A stretch of 64,000 nt of DNA from Mycolicibacterium insubricum (GTDB lineage Bacteria > Actinomycetota > Actinomycetes > Mycobacteriales > Mycobacteriaceae). A program made the translations under genes and the position numbers. Below, in pieces: positions 42,279 through 51,572 of this stretch (positions are counted from its first letter, which is position 1; each line of letters starts with the position of its first letter). The stretch covers positions 558,001 through 622,000 of the forward strand of contig NZ_AP022618.1 of assembly GCF_010731615.1 (NCBI RefSeq), given 5' to 3'. The notes under the pieces were generated by a model. It did no database searches, was not told the origin of the DNA, and saw only the letters and a program-made list of their open reading frames with translations.

Positions 42279-43127
42279 TCAGGACGGCGGGTACATCCCG
42301 CGGACGGTGCCGTCGGGGGCGAACCTGATGTAGCCGCTGCTGCCGAAGGTCGTGGAGATGTACGCCGACAGTACGACGGCGTCCGGCGTGGACGGGTCCG
42401 CCGATGGTTCGACGATCAGGTAGCGGTCTTTGACGTCGGCGGAGTCGATGCCCAGCGACTGCGGCGCCCCGCGCAGGATCCCGATAGCCCCCGTGTAGTC
42501 GAAGGCGCCCAGGTCCACCAGACGGTCGTTGGAGCTGCGGGTGGTGGTGCTCGGGTCGCCCCAGCCGCCGCGGTAGGACACGGTCAGCGAGCGGCGCTGA
42601 TCTGTCGGATCGGGCCGGGTCAGCGAGGCGTTGGTCGGATACACCACCAGCCGGTAGCCGTTGGTGTCGCCGAACCGCTTGCGCATCTGCTCGAACATCC
42701 CGGTCAGTCCCCCGAGGGAGTGCAGCTCCCGGGGCGGGGTGAGCACGATGGGTGTCACCCCGTCGGGTTTTTCGCCCGGGTCGGTGGTGAAGTCCAGCGG
42801 CGAGCTGGAGTTCCCGTACATCCCCCAGCCGAGTCCGACCCCGAAGACCACCAGCACTGCCGCCAGCCCGATACGCAGGCCCCACCCGGGTGGCAGCGGC
42901 CGGACCCGGGGCCGGGTGCGCAGGTGGGGCAGCTGCACCGGCGCGTTGTCGGTCTGCAGATCATCGGTCAGGGACTGCAGGTCGCCCAGCGTGGTGGCGG
43001 TGGTGGCGGCGGTCACCCGCAGCCGGTGCTCCTCACCGGAAAGTTGGCCGTCGGCCAGCGCGCTGTCGAGCACAGCGCAGGTGTTGTTGCGGTCGCTGTC
43101 TTTGGCGCGGGTGCGCGGAGTTGGCAC
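42279..43127 (-). CDS. DUF1707 membrane-anchored protein (Rv0048c-like)
   Basis: The 282-aa product begins with a DUF1707 SHOCT-like domain (CAVLDSALADGQLSGEEHRL then RVTAATTATTLGDLQSLTDD), common at the N-terminus of actinobacterial membrane proteins. A single membrane span follows (IGLAAVLVVFGVGLGWGMYG, about residues 86-105). The rest is a ~175-residue external domain of unknown fold that includes FGDTNGYRLVVYPTNASLTR. The position corresponds to Rv0048c (289 aa). It is divergent from the Rv0049-like gene, 70 bp away. Confidence 0.87.
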   Translation of the reverse strand: MPTPRTRAKDSDRNNTCAVLDSALADGQLSGEEHRLRVTAATTATTLGDLQSLTDDLQTDNAPVQLPHLRTRPRVRPLPPGWGLRIGLAAVLVVFGVGLGWGMYGNSSSPLDFTTDPGEKPDGVTPIVLTPPRELHSLGGLTGMFEQMRKRFGDTNGYRLVVYPTNASLTRPDPTDQRRSLTVSYRGGWGDPSTTTRSSNDRLVDLGAFDYTGAIGILRGAPQSLGIDSADVKDRYLIVEPSADPSTPDAVVLSAYISTTFGSSGYIRFAPDGTVRGMYPPS

Positions 43128-43197
43128 AAGTATGGATCGTAGGGGGCACGCCCCGGTCGCGCCTCGATGATCGGGGTAGCGACGTACTCTGGTGGGC

Positions 43198-43623
43198 GTG
43201 CGATTGCAACGGCAGGTAGTGGACTACGCGCTTCGGCGCCGGTCGCTGCTGGCCGAGGTGTACTCCGGCCGGACCGGGGTCACCGAGGTGTGCGACGCGA
43301 ATCCGTATTTGCTGCGAGCCGCCAAGTACCATGGCAAGCAGAGTTCGGTGATGTGCCCGATATGCCGGAAGGAACCACTTACGTTGGTGTCCTGGGTTTT
43401 CGGCGACCATCTGGGTCCGGTTTCCGGGTCAGCGCGCACCGCCGAAGAGCTGGTGTTGCTCGCGACGCGCTATGAGGAGTTTGCTGTTCACGTCGTGGAA
43501 GTGTGTCGGACTTGCAGTTGGAATCATCTGGTGAAGTCATACCTGTTGGGATTGCCCCAATCCCCCAAGGGCGCTCCGCGCACCCGGGCGGCGCGAAAGG
43601 GCGCACGTACCGCCAGTGAATGA
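43198..43623 (+). CDS. Conserved DUF5318 protein with cysteine motifs (Rv0049-like)
   Basis: This 141-aa protein is highly conserved across mycobacteria: MRLQRQVVDYALRRRSLLAE, VYSGRTGVTEVCDANPYLLR. Two cysteine pairs, MCPICRKE near residue 51 and VCRTCSWNHL near residue 100, look like a zinc-binding site. GTG at 43198 is chosen to agree with the family start; another GTG at 43192 would add two residues. The 3' end overlaps ponA1 by 8 bp, suggesting a link to cell-wall synthesis. No function is known. Confidence 0.9.
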   Translation: MRLQRQVVDYALRRRSLLAEVYSGRTGVTEVCDANPYLLRAAKYHGKQSSVMCPICRKEPLTLVSWVFGDHLGPVSGSARTAEELVLLATRYEEFAVHVVEVCRTCSWNHLVKSYLLGLPQSPKGAPRTRAARKGARTASE

Positions 43624-46201
43624 TCAGACGAACACTCCGCCACAGCGACCCCACCCGGAGAACGAACCGCAGCGGCCGGATCCGGTGACCGGCCCCGCCC
43701 AGGGTCCGACGACGGGCGACGCCGCCCGCCCCGGTGACACCGTCCGCATCACCCGGCCGGGGGGCACCGCCTCCGGCCCGACGACCGGTGACCCCGGTCG
43801 GCCCGCGCGCCCGTCGTTGCCGCCGCCCCCGGGGGCACCGCAGCGTCGTTCCCCGCGCCCGACCGAGATCCTGCCGACGACACCCGACGGCGCCGACCGC
43901 GATCTGGCCGATCCGATCGACGTCGTCAAGGCCGCCCTGGACGGGACGCCGCTGTCCAAACCACGCCGGCCCGGCGACGGCCCGCCGGCCGACGGGGACA
44001 GCGGTGCCGCCGCAGCAGCCGTCGAGCACGGGGAGGCGCCGCCGCTGTTGCCGCGTCGCGGTCCCGCCCGGGGTCCCCGCGACGGGCGCCCGCCGCGGGG
44101 GGCCGGTGTGGTTCCCCCCGGGTTCAAACTCCCCGCTTTCAAGATCAACTGGAAGTGGGTGCGCCGCGGCACCGCGGCGCTGGTCGCCCTGGTGGTGCTG
44201 CTGCCGCTGATCACCTTCGGCATGGCCTACGCGATCGTCGACGTCCCCAAGCCCGGTGACATCCGCACCGCCCAGATTTCGACCATCCTGGCCTCCGACG
44301 GGTCGGAGATCGCCAAGATCATCCCGCCGGAGGGCAACCGGATCGACATCAGCATCGACCAGGTACCCCAGCACGTGCGCGCCGCCGTGATGGCCGCCGA
44401 GGACCGCGACTTCTACAGCAACCCGGGCTTCTCGTTCAGCGGGTTCGCCCGGGCGTTCAAGAACAACCTGGTCGGCGGGGACACCCAGGGCGGATCCACC
44501 ATCACCCAGCAGTACGTGAAGAACGCGCTGGTCGGCGACGCGCGCTCGGGTACCCGCGGGCTGATCCGCAAGGCCAAGGAACTCGTCATCTCCACCAAGA
44601 TGTCGCGGGAATGGTCCAAGGACCAGGTGATGGAGGCCTACCTCAACATCATCTACTTCGGCCGCGGCGCCTACGGCATCTCGGCGGCGTCCCAGGCCTA
44701 CTTCGCCAAACCGGTCAACGAGTTGACCGTCTCCGAGGGCGCGCTGCTGGCGGCGCTGATCCAGCGGCCGTCGACCCTGGATCCCGCGGTCGACCACGCG
44801 GGGGCGATGGAGCGCTGGAACTGGGTGCTCGACGGCATGGTCACCATCGGCGCGCTGTCGGCGCAGGACCGGGCCCAGCAGGTGTTCCCGGACACCATCG
44901 CACCGGAGCGCGCCAGCCAGGAGAACCAGACCGTCGGCCCCAACGGGCTGATCGAGCGACAGGTCGTCAAGGAACTGATGGCCATGTTCAACGTCAGCGA
45001 GCAGCAGCTCAACACCGAGGGCCTGCAGGTCACCACCACCATCGACCCGCAGGCGCAGAACGCCGCCGTCGACGCCGTCACCACGACGATGTCCGGCCAG
45101 GATCCGGACATGCGCGCCGCGGTCGTGTCGATCGACCCGCGCACCGGCGGCGTCAAGGCCTACTACGGCGGCTCGGACGCCAACGGGTTCGACTTCGCCC
45201 AGGCCGGCCTGCCGACCGGCTCGTCGTTCAAGGTCTTCGCGCTGATCGCCGCGCTGGAACAGGGGATCGGGCTCGGCTACCAGGTGGACAGCTCGCAGCT
45301 GTGGGTCAACGGCATCAAGATCTCCAACGTCGAGGGCGAGGGCTGCGGCACCTGCAACATCGCCGAGGCGCTCAAGCGGTCGCTGAACACCAGCTTCTAC
45401 CGGCTGATGATGAAGCTGAAGAACGGCCCGGAGGACGTCGCCGACGCCGCGCACCGCGCCGGCATCGCCACCAGCTTCCCCGGCGTCCCGCACACCCTCA
45501 GCGAGGACGGCCAGGGCGGCCCGCCGAACAACGGCGTGGTGCTGGGCCAGTACCAGACCCGGGTGATCGACATGGCGTCGGCCTACGCGACGATCGCCGC
45601 CTCCGGCGTGTACCGCACCCCGCACTTCGTGCAGAAGGTGGTCAACTCCGACGGCCAGGTGCTCTTCGACGCGGGCACCCAGGACAACGCCGGCGATCAG
45701 CGCATCGAGAAGGCCGTCGCCGACAATGTCACCGCCGCCATGGCCCCGATCGCGGGCTATTCGCGCGGCCACAACCTGGCCGGCGGCCGGGCGTCGGCGG
45801 CCAAGACCGGCACCAACCAGCTCGGCGACACCGGCGCCAACCGCGACGCCTGGATGGTCGGCTTCACCCCGTCGCTGTCGACGGCGGTGTGGGTGGGCAC
45901 CACCTCCGGCGACAAGCCACTGGTGAACAAGTGGGGCGGCCCGGTCTACGGGTCGGGGCTGCCGTCGGACATCTGGAAGGCCACCATGGACGGCGCCCTC
46001 AAGGGCACCGACAACGAGACCTTCCCCAAGCCGACCGAGATCGGCGGTTACGCCGGTGTTCCGGTGTATATCCCGCCGCCGCGGCCGGTGAACCCCGAAC
46101 CAGGCCCCGTCGAGCCGCCGCCCGACGGTGCCCCGGGTGACGAGCCGCCGGGCGAGCCGCTCCCGCCGGGTGACCCCAACCTGCCGCCCCCGCCGCCGTG
46201 A
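43616..46201 (+). CDS. ponA1: Bifunctional penicillin-binding protein PonA1 (class A PBP)
   Basis: This 861-aa protein has both glycosyltransferase and transpeptidase activity in peptidoglycan assembly. A ~180-residue disordered, Pro-rich cytoplasmic region precedes a membrane span at about residues 184-205 (ALVALVVLLPLITFGMAYAI). The GT51 domain has the catalytic Glu in MAAEDRDFYSNPGFSFSG near residue 262. The transpeptidase domain carries TGSSFKVFA (SxxK near 533), SLN (near 588) and AKTGTNQ (KTG near 729). A Pro-rich tail follows. It starts with GTG at 43616, and its stop overlaps the next gene (GTGA). Confidence 0.96.
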   Translation: MNDQTNTPPQRPHPENEPQRPDPVTGPAQGPTTGDAARPGDTVRITRPGGTASGPTTGDPGRPARPSLPPPPGAPQRRSPRPTEILPTTPDGADRDLADPIDVVKAALDGTPLSKPRRPGDGPPADGDSGAAAAAVEHGEAPPLLPRRGPARGPRDGRPPRGAGVVPPGFKLPAFKINWKWVRRGTAALVALVVLLPLITFGMAYAIVDVPKPGDIRTAQISTILASDGSEIAKIIPPEGNRIDISIDQVPQHVRAAVMAAEDRDFYSNPGFSFSGFARAFKNNLVGGDTQGGSTITQQYVKNALVGDARSGTRGLIRKAKELVISTKMSREWSKDQVMEAYLNIIYFGRGAYGISAASQAYFAKPVNELTVSEGALLAALIQRPSTLDPAVDHAGAMERWNWVLDGMVTIGALSAQDRAQQVFPDTIAPERASQENQTVGPNGLIERQVVKELMAMFNVSEQQLNTEGLQVTTTIDPQAQNAAVDAVTTTMSGQDPDMRAAVVSIDPRTGGVKAYYGGSDANGFDFAQAGLPTGSSFKVFALIAALEQGIGLGYQVDSSQLWVNGIKISNVEGEGCGTCNIAEALKRSLNTSFYRLMMKLKNGPEDVADAAHRAGIATSFPGVPHTLSEDGQGGPPNNGVVLGQYQTRVIDMASAYATIAASGVYRTPHFVQKVVNSDGQVLFDAGTQDNAGDQRIEKAVADNVTAAMAPIAGYSRGHNLAGGRASAAKTGTNQLGDTGANRDAWMVGFTPSLSTAVWVGTTSGDKPLVNKWGGPVYGSGLPSDIWKATMDGALKGTDNETFPKPTEIGGYAGVPVYIPPPRPVNPEPGPVEPPPDGAPGDEPPGEPLPPGDPNLPPPPP

Positions 46202-47862
46202 CGGGTGCCGACCGCCCCGTCGTCTCGCCTCGGCCGCTGGCCGCGGACCTGCGCAGCGACCAGACCCGTGACCTGCCCAGCCGCACCGATGCGCTCGGCG
46301 CTGCGCTGTCGCAGACGATCGGCGGCCCGGTGGGCCGGCACGCGCTCATCGGGCGCCAGCGGTTCCTAACGCCGCTGCGAGTGATGTTCGGCATCGCGGT
46401 GGTGTTCCTGGCGCTGGGCTGGACCACCAAATCGCCGTGCCTGCAGACCGTCGGACAGGGCACCGCCGACCAGAAGGTCGCCAACTGGGCCAACAACCGG
46501 GCCTACTACGAGCTCTGCTATTCCGACACCGTGCCGCTCTACGGCGCGGAACTGCTGAACCAGGGCAAGTTTCCGTACAAGTCGAGCTGGATCGACACCG
46601 ACGCGTCCGGTAAACCGCACATCCGCTACGACGGCGAAACCGCCATCCGCTACATGGAATACCCGGTGCTGACCGGGCTGTACCAGTACGGATCGATGGC
46701 GCTGGCCAAGACTTACACGGTGCTCACCAAGATCACGCCGGTGCCGGTGGTGGCCGAGGTGGTGATGTTCTTCAACTTCGCCGCGATCGGGTTGGCGCTG
46801 GCTTGGCTGGTGACGGTGTGGGCCAGCGCGGGACTGGCCGGACGGCGACCGTGGGACGCCGCCCTGGTGGCCGGCTCGCCGATCCTGATCTTCCAGATCT
46901 TCACCAATTTCGACGCGCTGGCAACGGCTTTGGCGATGACCGGACTGCTGGCCTGGGCCCGCCGGCGCCCGGCGCTGGCCGGCGTATTGATCGGCCTGGG
47001 CGTGGCGGCCAAGCTCTATCCGGCGCTGCTGCTGTTCCCGATCGTGCTGCTGGCACTGCGCACCGGCCGGCTGCGCGCGGCCGGGGTGACCCTGGCTACG
47101 ACGGCAGCCTCCTGGCTGGTGGTGAATCTGCCGGTGGCACTGCTGTATCCGCGGGGCTGGTCGGAGTTCTTCCGGCTCAACGCCCGCCGGGGCGACGATA
47201 TGGACTCGCTGTACAACGTCTTCAAATCCTTCACCGGGTGGCGCGGTTTCGATCAGCACCTGGGCTTCTGGGAGCCCCCGGTGATCCTCAACTCCGTGGT
47301 GGCCGTGGCGTTTCTGGCCTGCTGCACGGGCATCGGCTACCTGGCGCTGACCGCCCCGCGGCGCCCCCGGCTGGCCCAGCTGGCGTTCCTGGTGGTGGCG
47401 GCGTTCCTGCTGACCAACAAGGTGTGGAGCCCGCAGTTCTCGCTGTGGCTGGTGCCGCTGGCGGTGCTGGCGCTGCCGCACCGGCGGATCCTGCTGGCCT
47501 GGATGACCGTCGACGCCGTGGTCTGGGTGCCGCGGATGATGTACCTGTTCGGCGTGCAGAACCACGGACTGCCCGAACAGTGGTTCACCACAACGGTTTT
47601 GGTGCGCGATCTGGCCGTCGTCGGGATGTGCTACCTGGTCATCCGCCAGATCCGGCGTCCGCGGGAGGATCTGGTGCGCATGCGCGGGGGAGTCGACGAC
47701 CCGTCGGGCGGGGTGTTCGACGGTGCGCCCGACGACCCGCCGTCGTGGCTGCCGCGCCGGCTGCGGCCTACGCCGGTCGCCACAAAGGCGCCGACCGACG
47801 AGGACTACCAGGCGCTGGCCGTCAGCGCGGTCGGAGGCGTCGGCCCGACGGCGGACCGCTAG
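46198..47862 (+). CDS. Membrane glycosyltransferase, GT87/DUF2029-like (Rv0051-like)
   Basis: This 554-aa polytopic protein has about ten membrane segments. It includes an early external loop with DTVPLYGAELLNQGKFPYKS, a typical GT-C substrate-side motif region, and the reentrant ALAGVLIGLGVAAKLYPALL characteristic of GT87 polyprenyl-phosphate-mannose-dependent mannosyltransferases. Such enzymes build periplasmic mannan or lipoglycans; the acceptor is unknown here. GTG at 46198 overlaps the ponA1 stop, so translation is coupled. The final ~60 residues are cytoplasmic. The 129-bp gap to rpsF carries the ribosomal promoter. Confidence 0.9.
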   Translation: MTGADRPVVSPRPLAADLRSDQTRDLPSRTDALGAALSQTIGGPVGRHALIGRQRFLTPLRVMFGIAVVFLALGWTTKSPCLQTVGQGTADQKVANWANNRAYYELCYSDTVPLYGAELLNQGKFPYKSSWIDTDASGKPHIRYDGETAIRYMEYPVLTGLYQYGSMALAKTYTVLTKITPVPVVAEVVMFFNFAAIGLALAWLVTVWASAGLAGRRPWDAALVAGSPILIFQIFTNFDALATALAMTGLLAWARRRPALAGVLIGLGVAAKLYPALLLFPIVLLALRTGRLRAAGVTLATTAASWLVVNLPVALLYPRGWSEFFRLNARRGDDMDSLYNVFKSFTGWRGFDQHLGFWEPPVILNSVVAVAFLACCTGIGYLALTAPRRPRLAQLAFLVVAAFLLTNKVWSPQFSLWLVPLAVLALPHRRILLAWMTVDAVVWVPRMMYLFGVQNHGLPEQWFTTTVLVRDLAVVGMCYLVIRQIRRPREDLVRMRGGVDDPSGGVFDGAPDDPPSWLPRRLRPTPVATKAPTDEDYQALAVSAVGGVGPTADR

Positions 47863-47991
47863 CGCGGGTCTGCGCGATTTCGCAGGTCGCGGGTCGTTCC
47901 TGTAACCTGAGCCGGTTGCCGACGCAGGCGACCCTCCTGCCGCGGAATCCCCCGCGGCCGCACTACGACCATAGGAGGTGATGAGGTTCCC

Positions 47992-48282
47992 ATGCGTCCA
48001 TACGAAATCATGGTCATCCTTGACCCCACTCTTGACGAGCGCACCGTGGCCCCGTCGCTGGAGACGTTCCTGAACGTCATCCGCAAAGACGGTGGCAGCG
48101 TCGACAAGGTGGACATCTGGGGCCGTCGCCGGCTCGCCTACGAGATCGCCAAGCACGCCGAGGGCATCTACGCCGTCATCGACGTCAAGGCAGCGCCCGC
48201 TTCGGTCGCCGAATTGGATCGTCAGCTGGGGCTGAACGAGTCGGTTCTGCGCACCAAGGTGATGCGGACCGACAAGCACTGA
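47992..48282 (+). CDS. rpsF: 30S ribosomal protein S6
   Basis: The 96-aa protein begins [20 protein letters not shown] and contains [20 protein letters not shown], the standard S6 sequence. S6 binds S18 on the small subunit platform. ATG at 47992 follows AGGAGGTGATGAGG. It is the first gene of the rpsF-ssb-rpsR-rplI operon, which ends at the terminator at 49733-49772. Confidence 0.97.
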   Translation: MRPYEIMVILDPTLDERTVAPSLETFLNVIRKDGGSVDKVDIWGRRRLAYEIAKHAEGIYAVIDVKAAPASVAELDRQLGLNESVLRTKVMRTDKH

Positions 48283-48351
48283 TCCAAGACGGTGGGTCCG
48301 CGTGCGGGTTAGTCTCGCGAGCGAACATCCACCCAATCCCAGGAGGATCCC

Positions 48352-48867
48352 GTGGCTGCTGGTGACACCACCATCACCGTCGTCGGAAACCTGACCGCCG
48401 ATCCGGAACTTCGGTTCACCCCGTCGGGGGCGGCCGTCGCCAACTTCACCGTCGCCTCTACTCCCCGGATCTATGACCGGCAGAGCGGCGAGTGGAAGGA
48501 CGGCGAGGCGCTGTTCCTGCGCTGCAACATCTGGCGGGAGGCCGCGGAGAACGTGGCCGAGAGCCTGACTCGCGGCGCTCGGGTGATCGTGACCGGGCGG
48601 CTCAAGCAGCGCTCGTTCGAAACCCGCGAGGGCGAGAAGCGCACTGTGGTCGAGGTCGAGGTCGACGAAATCGGACCTTCGCTGCGGTACGCCACGGCGA
48701 AGGTCTCCAAGACCAGCCGCGGTGGCGGCGGCGGTGGATTCGGCGGTGGCGGTGGCGGTGGGGGTGCCTCCCGGCCTGCTGCGGCCTCGGCACCGGCCGA
48801 TGACCCGTGGAGCAACGCCCCGGCGTCCGGTTCGTTCGCCGGTGGCGACGACGAACCGCCCTTCTGA
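48352..48867 (+). CDS. ssb: Single-stranded DNA-binding protein
   Basis: This 171-aa protein has an N-terminal OB fold ([20 protein letters not shown] then [16 protein letters not shown]). It is followed by a Gly-rich disordered linker (about residues 120-140) and the acidic protein-interaction tip DDEPPF at the C-terminus. SSB coats single-stranded DNA in replication and repair. It starts with GTG at 48352 after AGGAGG (48341-48346), and sits between rpsF and rpsR as usual. Confidence 0.97.
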   Translation: MAAGDTTITVVGNLTADPELRFTPSGAAVANFTVASTPRIYDRQSGEWKDGEALFLRCNIWREAAENVAESLTRGARVIVTGRLKQRSFETREGEKRTVVEVEVDEIGPSLRYATAKVSKTSRGGGGGGFGGGGGGGGASRPAAASAPADDPWSNAPASGSFAGGDDEPPF

Positions 48868-48908
48868 CACCACCCGTATTCGAAAACAGTTGAGAAAGAG
48901 ACAGATTC

Positions 48909-49163
48909 ATGGCCAAGGCCAATAAGCGCCGGCCGGCGCCGGAAAAGCCGGTCAAGACGCGCAAGTGCGTGTTCTGCTCCAAGAAGGGGCAGGAGATCGA
49001 CTACAAGGACACCTCGCTGCTGCGCACCTACATCAGCGACCGCGGCAAGATCCGCGCCCGCCGGGTCACCGGCAACTGTGTCCAGCACCAGCGCGACATC
49101 GCGATCGCGGTGAAGAATGCCCGCGAGGTCGCCCTGCTGCCGTTCACCTCTGCCACCCGCTAG
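48909..49163 (+). CDS. rpsR: 30S ribosomal protein S18, zinc-binding (C+) form
   Basis: This 84-aa protein contains [20 protein letters not shown], with a CxxC pair, and a further Cys-x-x-His in [10 protein letters not shown]. It is therefore the zinc-binding C+ form. In mycobacteria a cysteine-less paralogue often replaces it under zinc starvation; that paralogue is not in this window. It lies between ssb and rplI in the conserved operon. Confidence 0.96.
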   Translation: MAKANKRRPAPEKPVKTRKCVFCSKKGQEIDYKDTSLLRTYISDRGKIRARRVTGNCVQHQRDIAIAVKNAREVALLPFTSATR

Positions 49164-49199
49164 GCCCACGCAGGCCCGGCGCATACCGAAAGTACGAAC

Positions 49200-49658
49200 A
49201 TGAAGCTCATCCTGACCACCGAGGTCGACCACCTCGGCTCGGCCGGTGACACCGTCGAGGTCAAAGACGGGTACGGCCGCAACTACCTGCTGCCGCGCGG
49301 ACTGGCCATCGTGGCCACCCGCGGCGCGCAGCGCCAGGCCGACGAGATCCGTCGGGCGCAGGAGACCAAGGCCGTCCGCGACCTGGACCACGCCCGCGAG
49401 ATCAAGACCGCCCTGGAGGGCCTGGGCTCGGTGACCCTGCCGGTGAAGACCTCGGGCGACTCCGGCAAGCTCTTCGGCTCGGTCACCGCCGCTCATATCG
49501 TCAACGCGGTGAAGAAGGCCGGTGGCCCGAACCTCGACAAGCGTCTGGTTCACCTGCCCAAGGCGCACATCAAGTCCGTCGGCGAGCACAAGGTCGAGGT
49601 GCGCCTGCACCACGACCTGAACGCTCTGCTCGGGCTGAATGTCGTCGCCGAAAGCTGA
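49200..49658 (+). CDS. rplI: 50S ribosomal protein L9
   Basis: This 152-aa protein begins [20 protein letters not shown] and contains the conserved [21 protein letters not shown]9 joins two globular domains by a long helix (the [20 protein letters not shown] region). It is the last gene of the operon. Its stop codon begins a GC-rich stretch (TGAGCGGGCCGCGAAGCGGA, 49656 on) that resembles part of the dispersed repeat family. Confidence 0.96.
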   Translation: MKLILTTEVDHLGSAGDTVEVKDGYGRNYLLPRGLAIVATRGAQRQADEIRRAQETKAVRDLDHAREIKTALEGLGSVTLPVKTSGDSGKLFGSVTAAHIVNAVKKAGGPNLDKRLVHLPKAHIKSVGEHKVEVRLHHDLNALLGLNVVAES

Positions 49659-49732
49659 GCGGGCCGCGAAGCGGACCGCGAGGCTTGCCGGTGATTGAGG
49701 ACAGCGTCGCGGAGAGTTAACAGCTGACACCG

Positions 49733-49772
49733 AACGCCCCGGTGGAACCCCTGGAGGTTCCACCGGGGCGTT
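49733..49772 (+). terminator. Intrinsic-type terminator after rplI
   Basis: A perfect 17-base inverted repeat, AACGCCCCGGTGGAACC and GGTTCCACCGGGGCGTT, is separated by a six-base loop and followed by TTTGCTG. The stem is very stable but the U-tract is short, as is common in mycobacteria. It lies 74 bp after the rplI stop and probably ends the rpsF-ssb-rpsR-rplI transcript. Confidence 0.85.
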
Positions 49773-50192
49773 TGCTGTGCGTTCAGCGAACGAAACCGGT
49801 GTGCTCTGCCGGAGCAAACTACACATGCCGTTAACCTGCGGCGCTGTGAGTCGTTACGCAACACTCCCGGGACGGCAACCCGATGCGACACGCCGTAGCG
49901 ATCTCCATCCCCAGCCCATAACTTTCCCTATTGCCGGTTGACCTGCGGATTTGGGGAAAACTTCTACTGATGTACACAAGTTCTCCCCAAGGGCCCAACA
50001 CGCTCCACCTGATGTTTCCACACAGCATCCACAGGTTGCTCCACAGCGTCGATTTGCGCGGGGGCCAGCAACGTCTAGCGTTACAGCGCGCGCGTACGCA
50101 GGCCGCCGCCGAGCGGAGTTGTCGGACCCGAGGAATACCGTCGGATTCGAGCGGTATTCGAATGTGCGTTTGACGGAAGGGGGCAGGTCGAG
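49773..50192 (+). promoter_or_regulatory. dnaB upstream region: inverted repeat and phased DnaA-box-like motifs
   Basis: This 420-bp gap without a gene contains two structures. First, a 13-base inverted repeat, TTGGGGAAAACTT at 49951-49963 and AAGTTCTCCCCAA at 49978-49990, has one mismatch. Its right arm shares the 13-mer GTTCTCCCCAAGG with oriC (5850-5862). Second, TCCAC motifs begin at 50004, 50017, 50028 and 50040, spaced 11-13 bp. The last is TGCTCCACA, one change from a TTCTCCACA-type DnaA box, and 50025-50033 reads GCATCCACA. Control of dnaB by DnaA or another origin-binding protein is an inference. Confidence 0.6.
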
Positions 50193-51572
50193 ATGGCCGT
50201 AGTGGACGATCTTGGGCACCCGGACGGGGAGGCCCCGCCGTCGAGTGAGGACTTCGGGCGGCAGCCGCCGCAGGACATGGTGGCAGAGCAGTCCGTGCTG
50301 GGCGGCATGCTGCTGAGCAAGGACGCCATCGCCGACGTCCTGGAGAAGCTGCGCCCCGGGGACTTCTACCGCCCGGCCCACCAGAGCATCTACGACGCCG
50401 TCTTGGACCTCTACGGCCGCGGTGAACCTGCCGATGCCGTCACCGTCTCCGCCGAGCTGGACCGGCGCGGGCTGCTGCGCCGCATCGGCGGGGCCCCGTA
50501 CCTGCACACGCTGATCTCGACCGTCCCGACGGCCGCCAACGCCGGCTACTACGCGGGCATCGTCGCCGAGAAGGCGCTGCTGCGCCGGCTGATCGAGGCC
50601 GGTACCCGGGTGGTCCAGTACGGCTACGCGGGCGCCGAGGGTGCCGACGTGTTCGACGTGGTGGATCGCGCCCAGGCCGAGATGTTCGACGTCAGCGACC
50701 GGCGCACCAGCGAGGATTTCGTGCCGCTGGAGGACCTTCTGCAGCCGACCATGGACGAGATCGACGCCATCGCCTCCAACGGCGGCGTGGCCCGCGGTGT
50801 GGCGACCGGGTTCACCGAGCTCGACGACATCACCAACGGCCTGCACGCCGGCCAGATGATCATCATCGCCGCGCGCCCGGGTGTCGGGAAGTCAACGCTC
50901 GGATTGGATTTCATGCGCTCCTGCTCGATCAAGCAGCGGCAGGCCAGCGTCATCTTCTCGCTGGAAATGAGCAAGTCCGAGATCGTCATGCGCCTGCTGT
51001 CGGCCGAGGCGAAAATCAAGCTCGGTGACATGCGCTCGGGCAAGATGAGCGACGACGACTGGGCCCGGCTGGCGCGGCGGATGAGCGAGATCAGCGAGGC
51101 GCCGCTGTACATCGACGATTCGCCGAACCTGACCATGATGGAGATCCGTGCCAAGGCCCGCCGTCTGGCACAGAAGTCCGACCTACGGCTCATTGTGGTG
51201 GATTACATGCAGCTGATGACGTCCGGCAAGAAATACGAATCACGCCAGCAAGAAGTGTCGGACTTCTCGCGTAGCCTTAAATTGATGGCAAAAGAATTGG
51301 ACGTTCCGGTGGTCGCAATTAGCCAGCTGAACCGTGGCCCGGAACAGCGTACGGATAAGCGTCCGCAAGTCTCTGACCTGCGTGAAAGCGGCTCGCTCGA
51401 GCAAGATGCGGATATGGTAATGCTATTGCACAGGCCGGATGCATTTGATCGTGATGACCCTCGCGGGGGCGAGGCGGACATTATTCTCGGTAAACACCGA
51501 AATGGTCCGACTGCCACAATTACCGTGGCGCATCAATTGCATTTGTCACGATTTACAAATATGGCGCGTTAG
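50193..51572 (+). CDS. dnaB: Replicative DNA helicase DnaB (no intein; 3' third atypical in composition)
   Basis: This 459-aa hexameric helicase unwinds DNA at the fork. The N-terminal domain has QDMVAEQSVLGGMLLSKDAI. The RecA-like core shows Walker A ARPGVGKSTLGLDF and Walker B LRLIVVDYMQLM, then AISQLNRGPEQRTDKRPQVS and SGSLEQDADMVMLLHRP. The intein found here in M. tuberculosis is absent. ATG at 50193 follows GGAAGGGGG. From about 51180 to the stop the DNA becomes AT-richer (206 of 392 bases GC, against 152 of 240 just before) with codons such as AAA, ATT, TTA-like and GAT. The protein sequence remains normal. Confidence 0.96.
   Translation: MAVVDDLGHPDGEAPPSSEDFGRQPPQDMVAEQSVLGGMLLSKDAIADVLEKLRPGDFYRPAHQSIYDAVLDLYGRGEPADAVTVSAELDRRGLLRRIGGAPYLHTLISTVPTAANAGYYAGIVAEKALLRRLIEAGTRVVQYGYAGAEGADVFDVVDRAQAEMFDVSDRRTSEDFVPLEDLLQPTMDEIDAIASNGGVARGVATGFTELDDITNGLHAGQMIIIAARPGVGKSTLGLDFMRSCSIKQRQASVIFSLEMSKSEIVMRLLSAEAKIKLGDMRSGKMSDDDWARLARRMSEISEAPLYIDDSPNLTMMEIRAKARRLAQKSDLRLIVVDYMQLMTSGKKYESRQQEVSDFSRSLKLMAKELDVPVVAISQLNRGPEQRTDKRPQVSDLRESGSLEQDADMVMLLHRPDAFDRDDPRGGEADIILGKHRNGPTATITVAHQLHLSRFTNMAR

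Noticed and set aside
43379-45772. 797-aa minus-strand frame opposite ponA1, and a similar 835-aa frame opposite the GT87-like gene to ssb (46366-48873)
   Set aside because: Both are shadows of well-supported plus-strand genes and read as Arg/Gly/Asp-rich low-complexity sequence.
50193-51572. DnaB intein
   Set aside because: The Walker A region reads ARPGVGKSTLGLDF without interruption and total length is 459 aa, so no intein is present.
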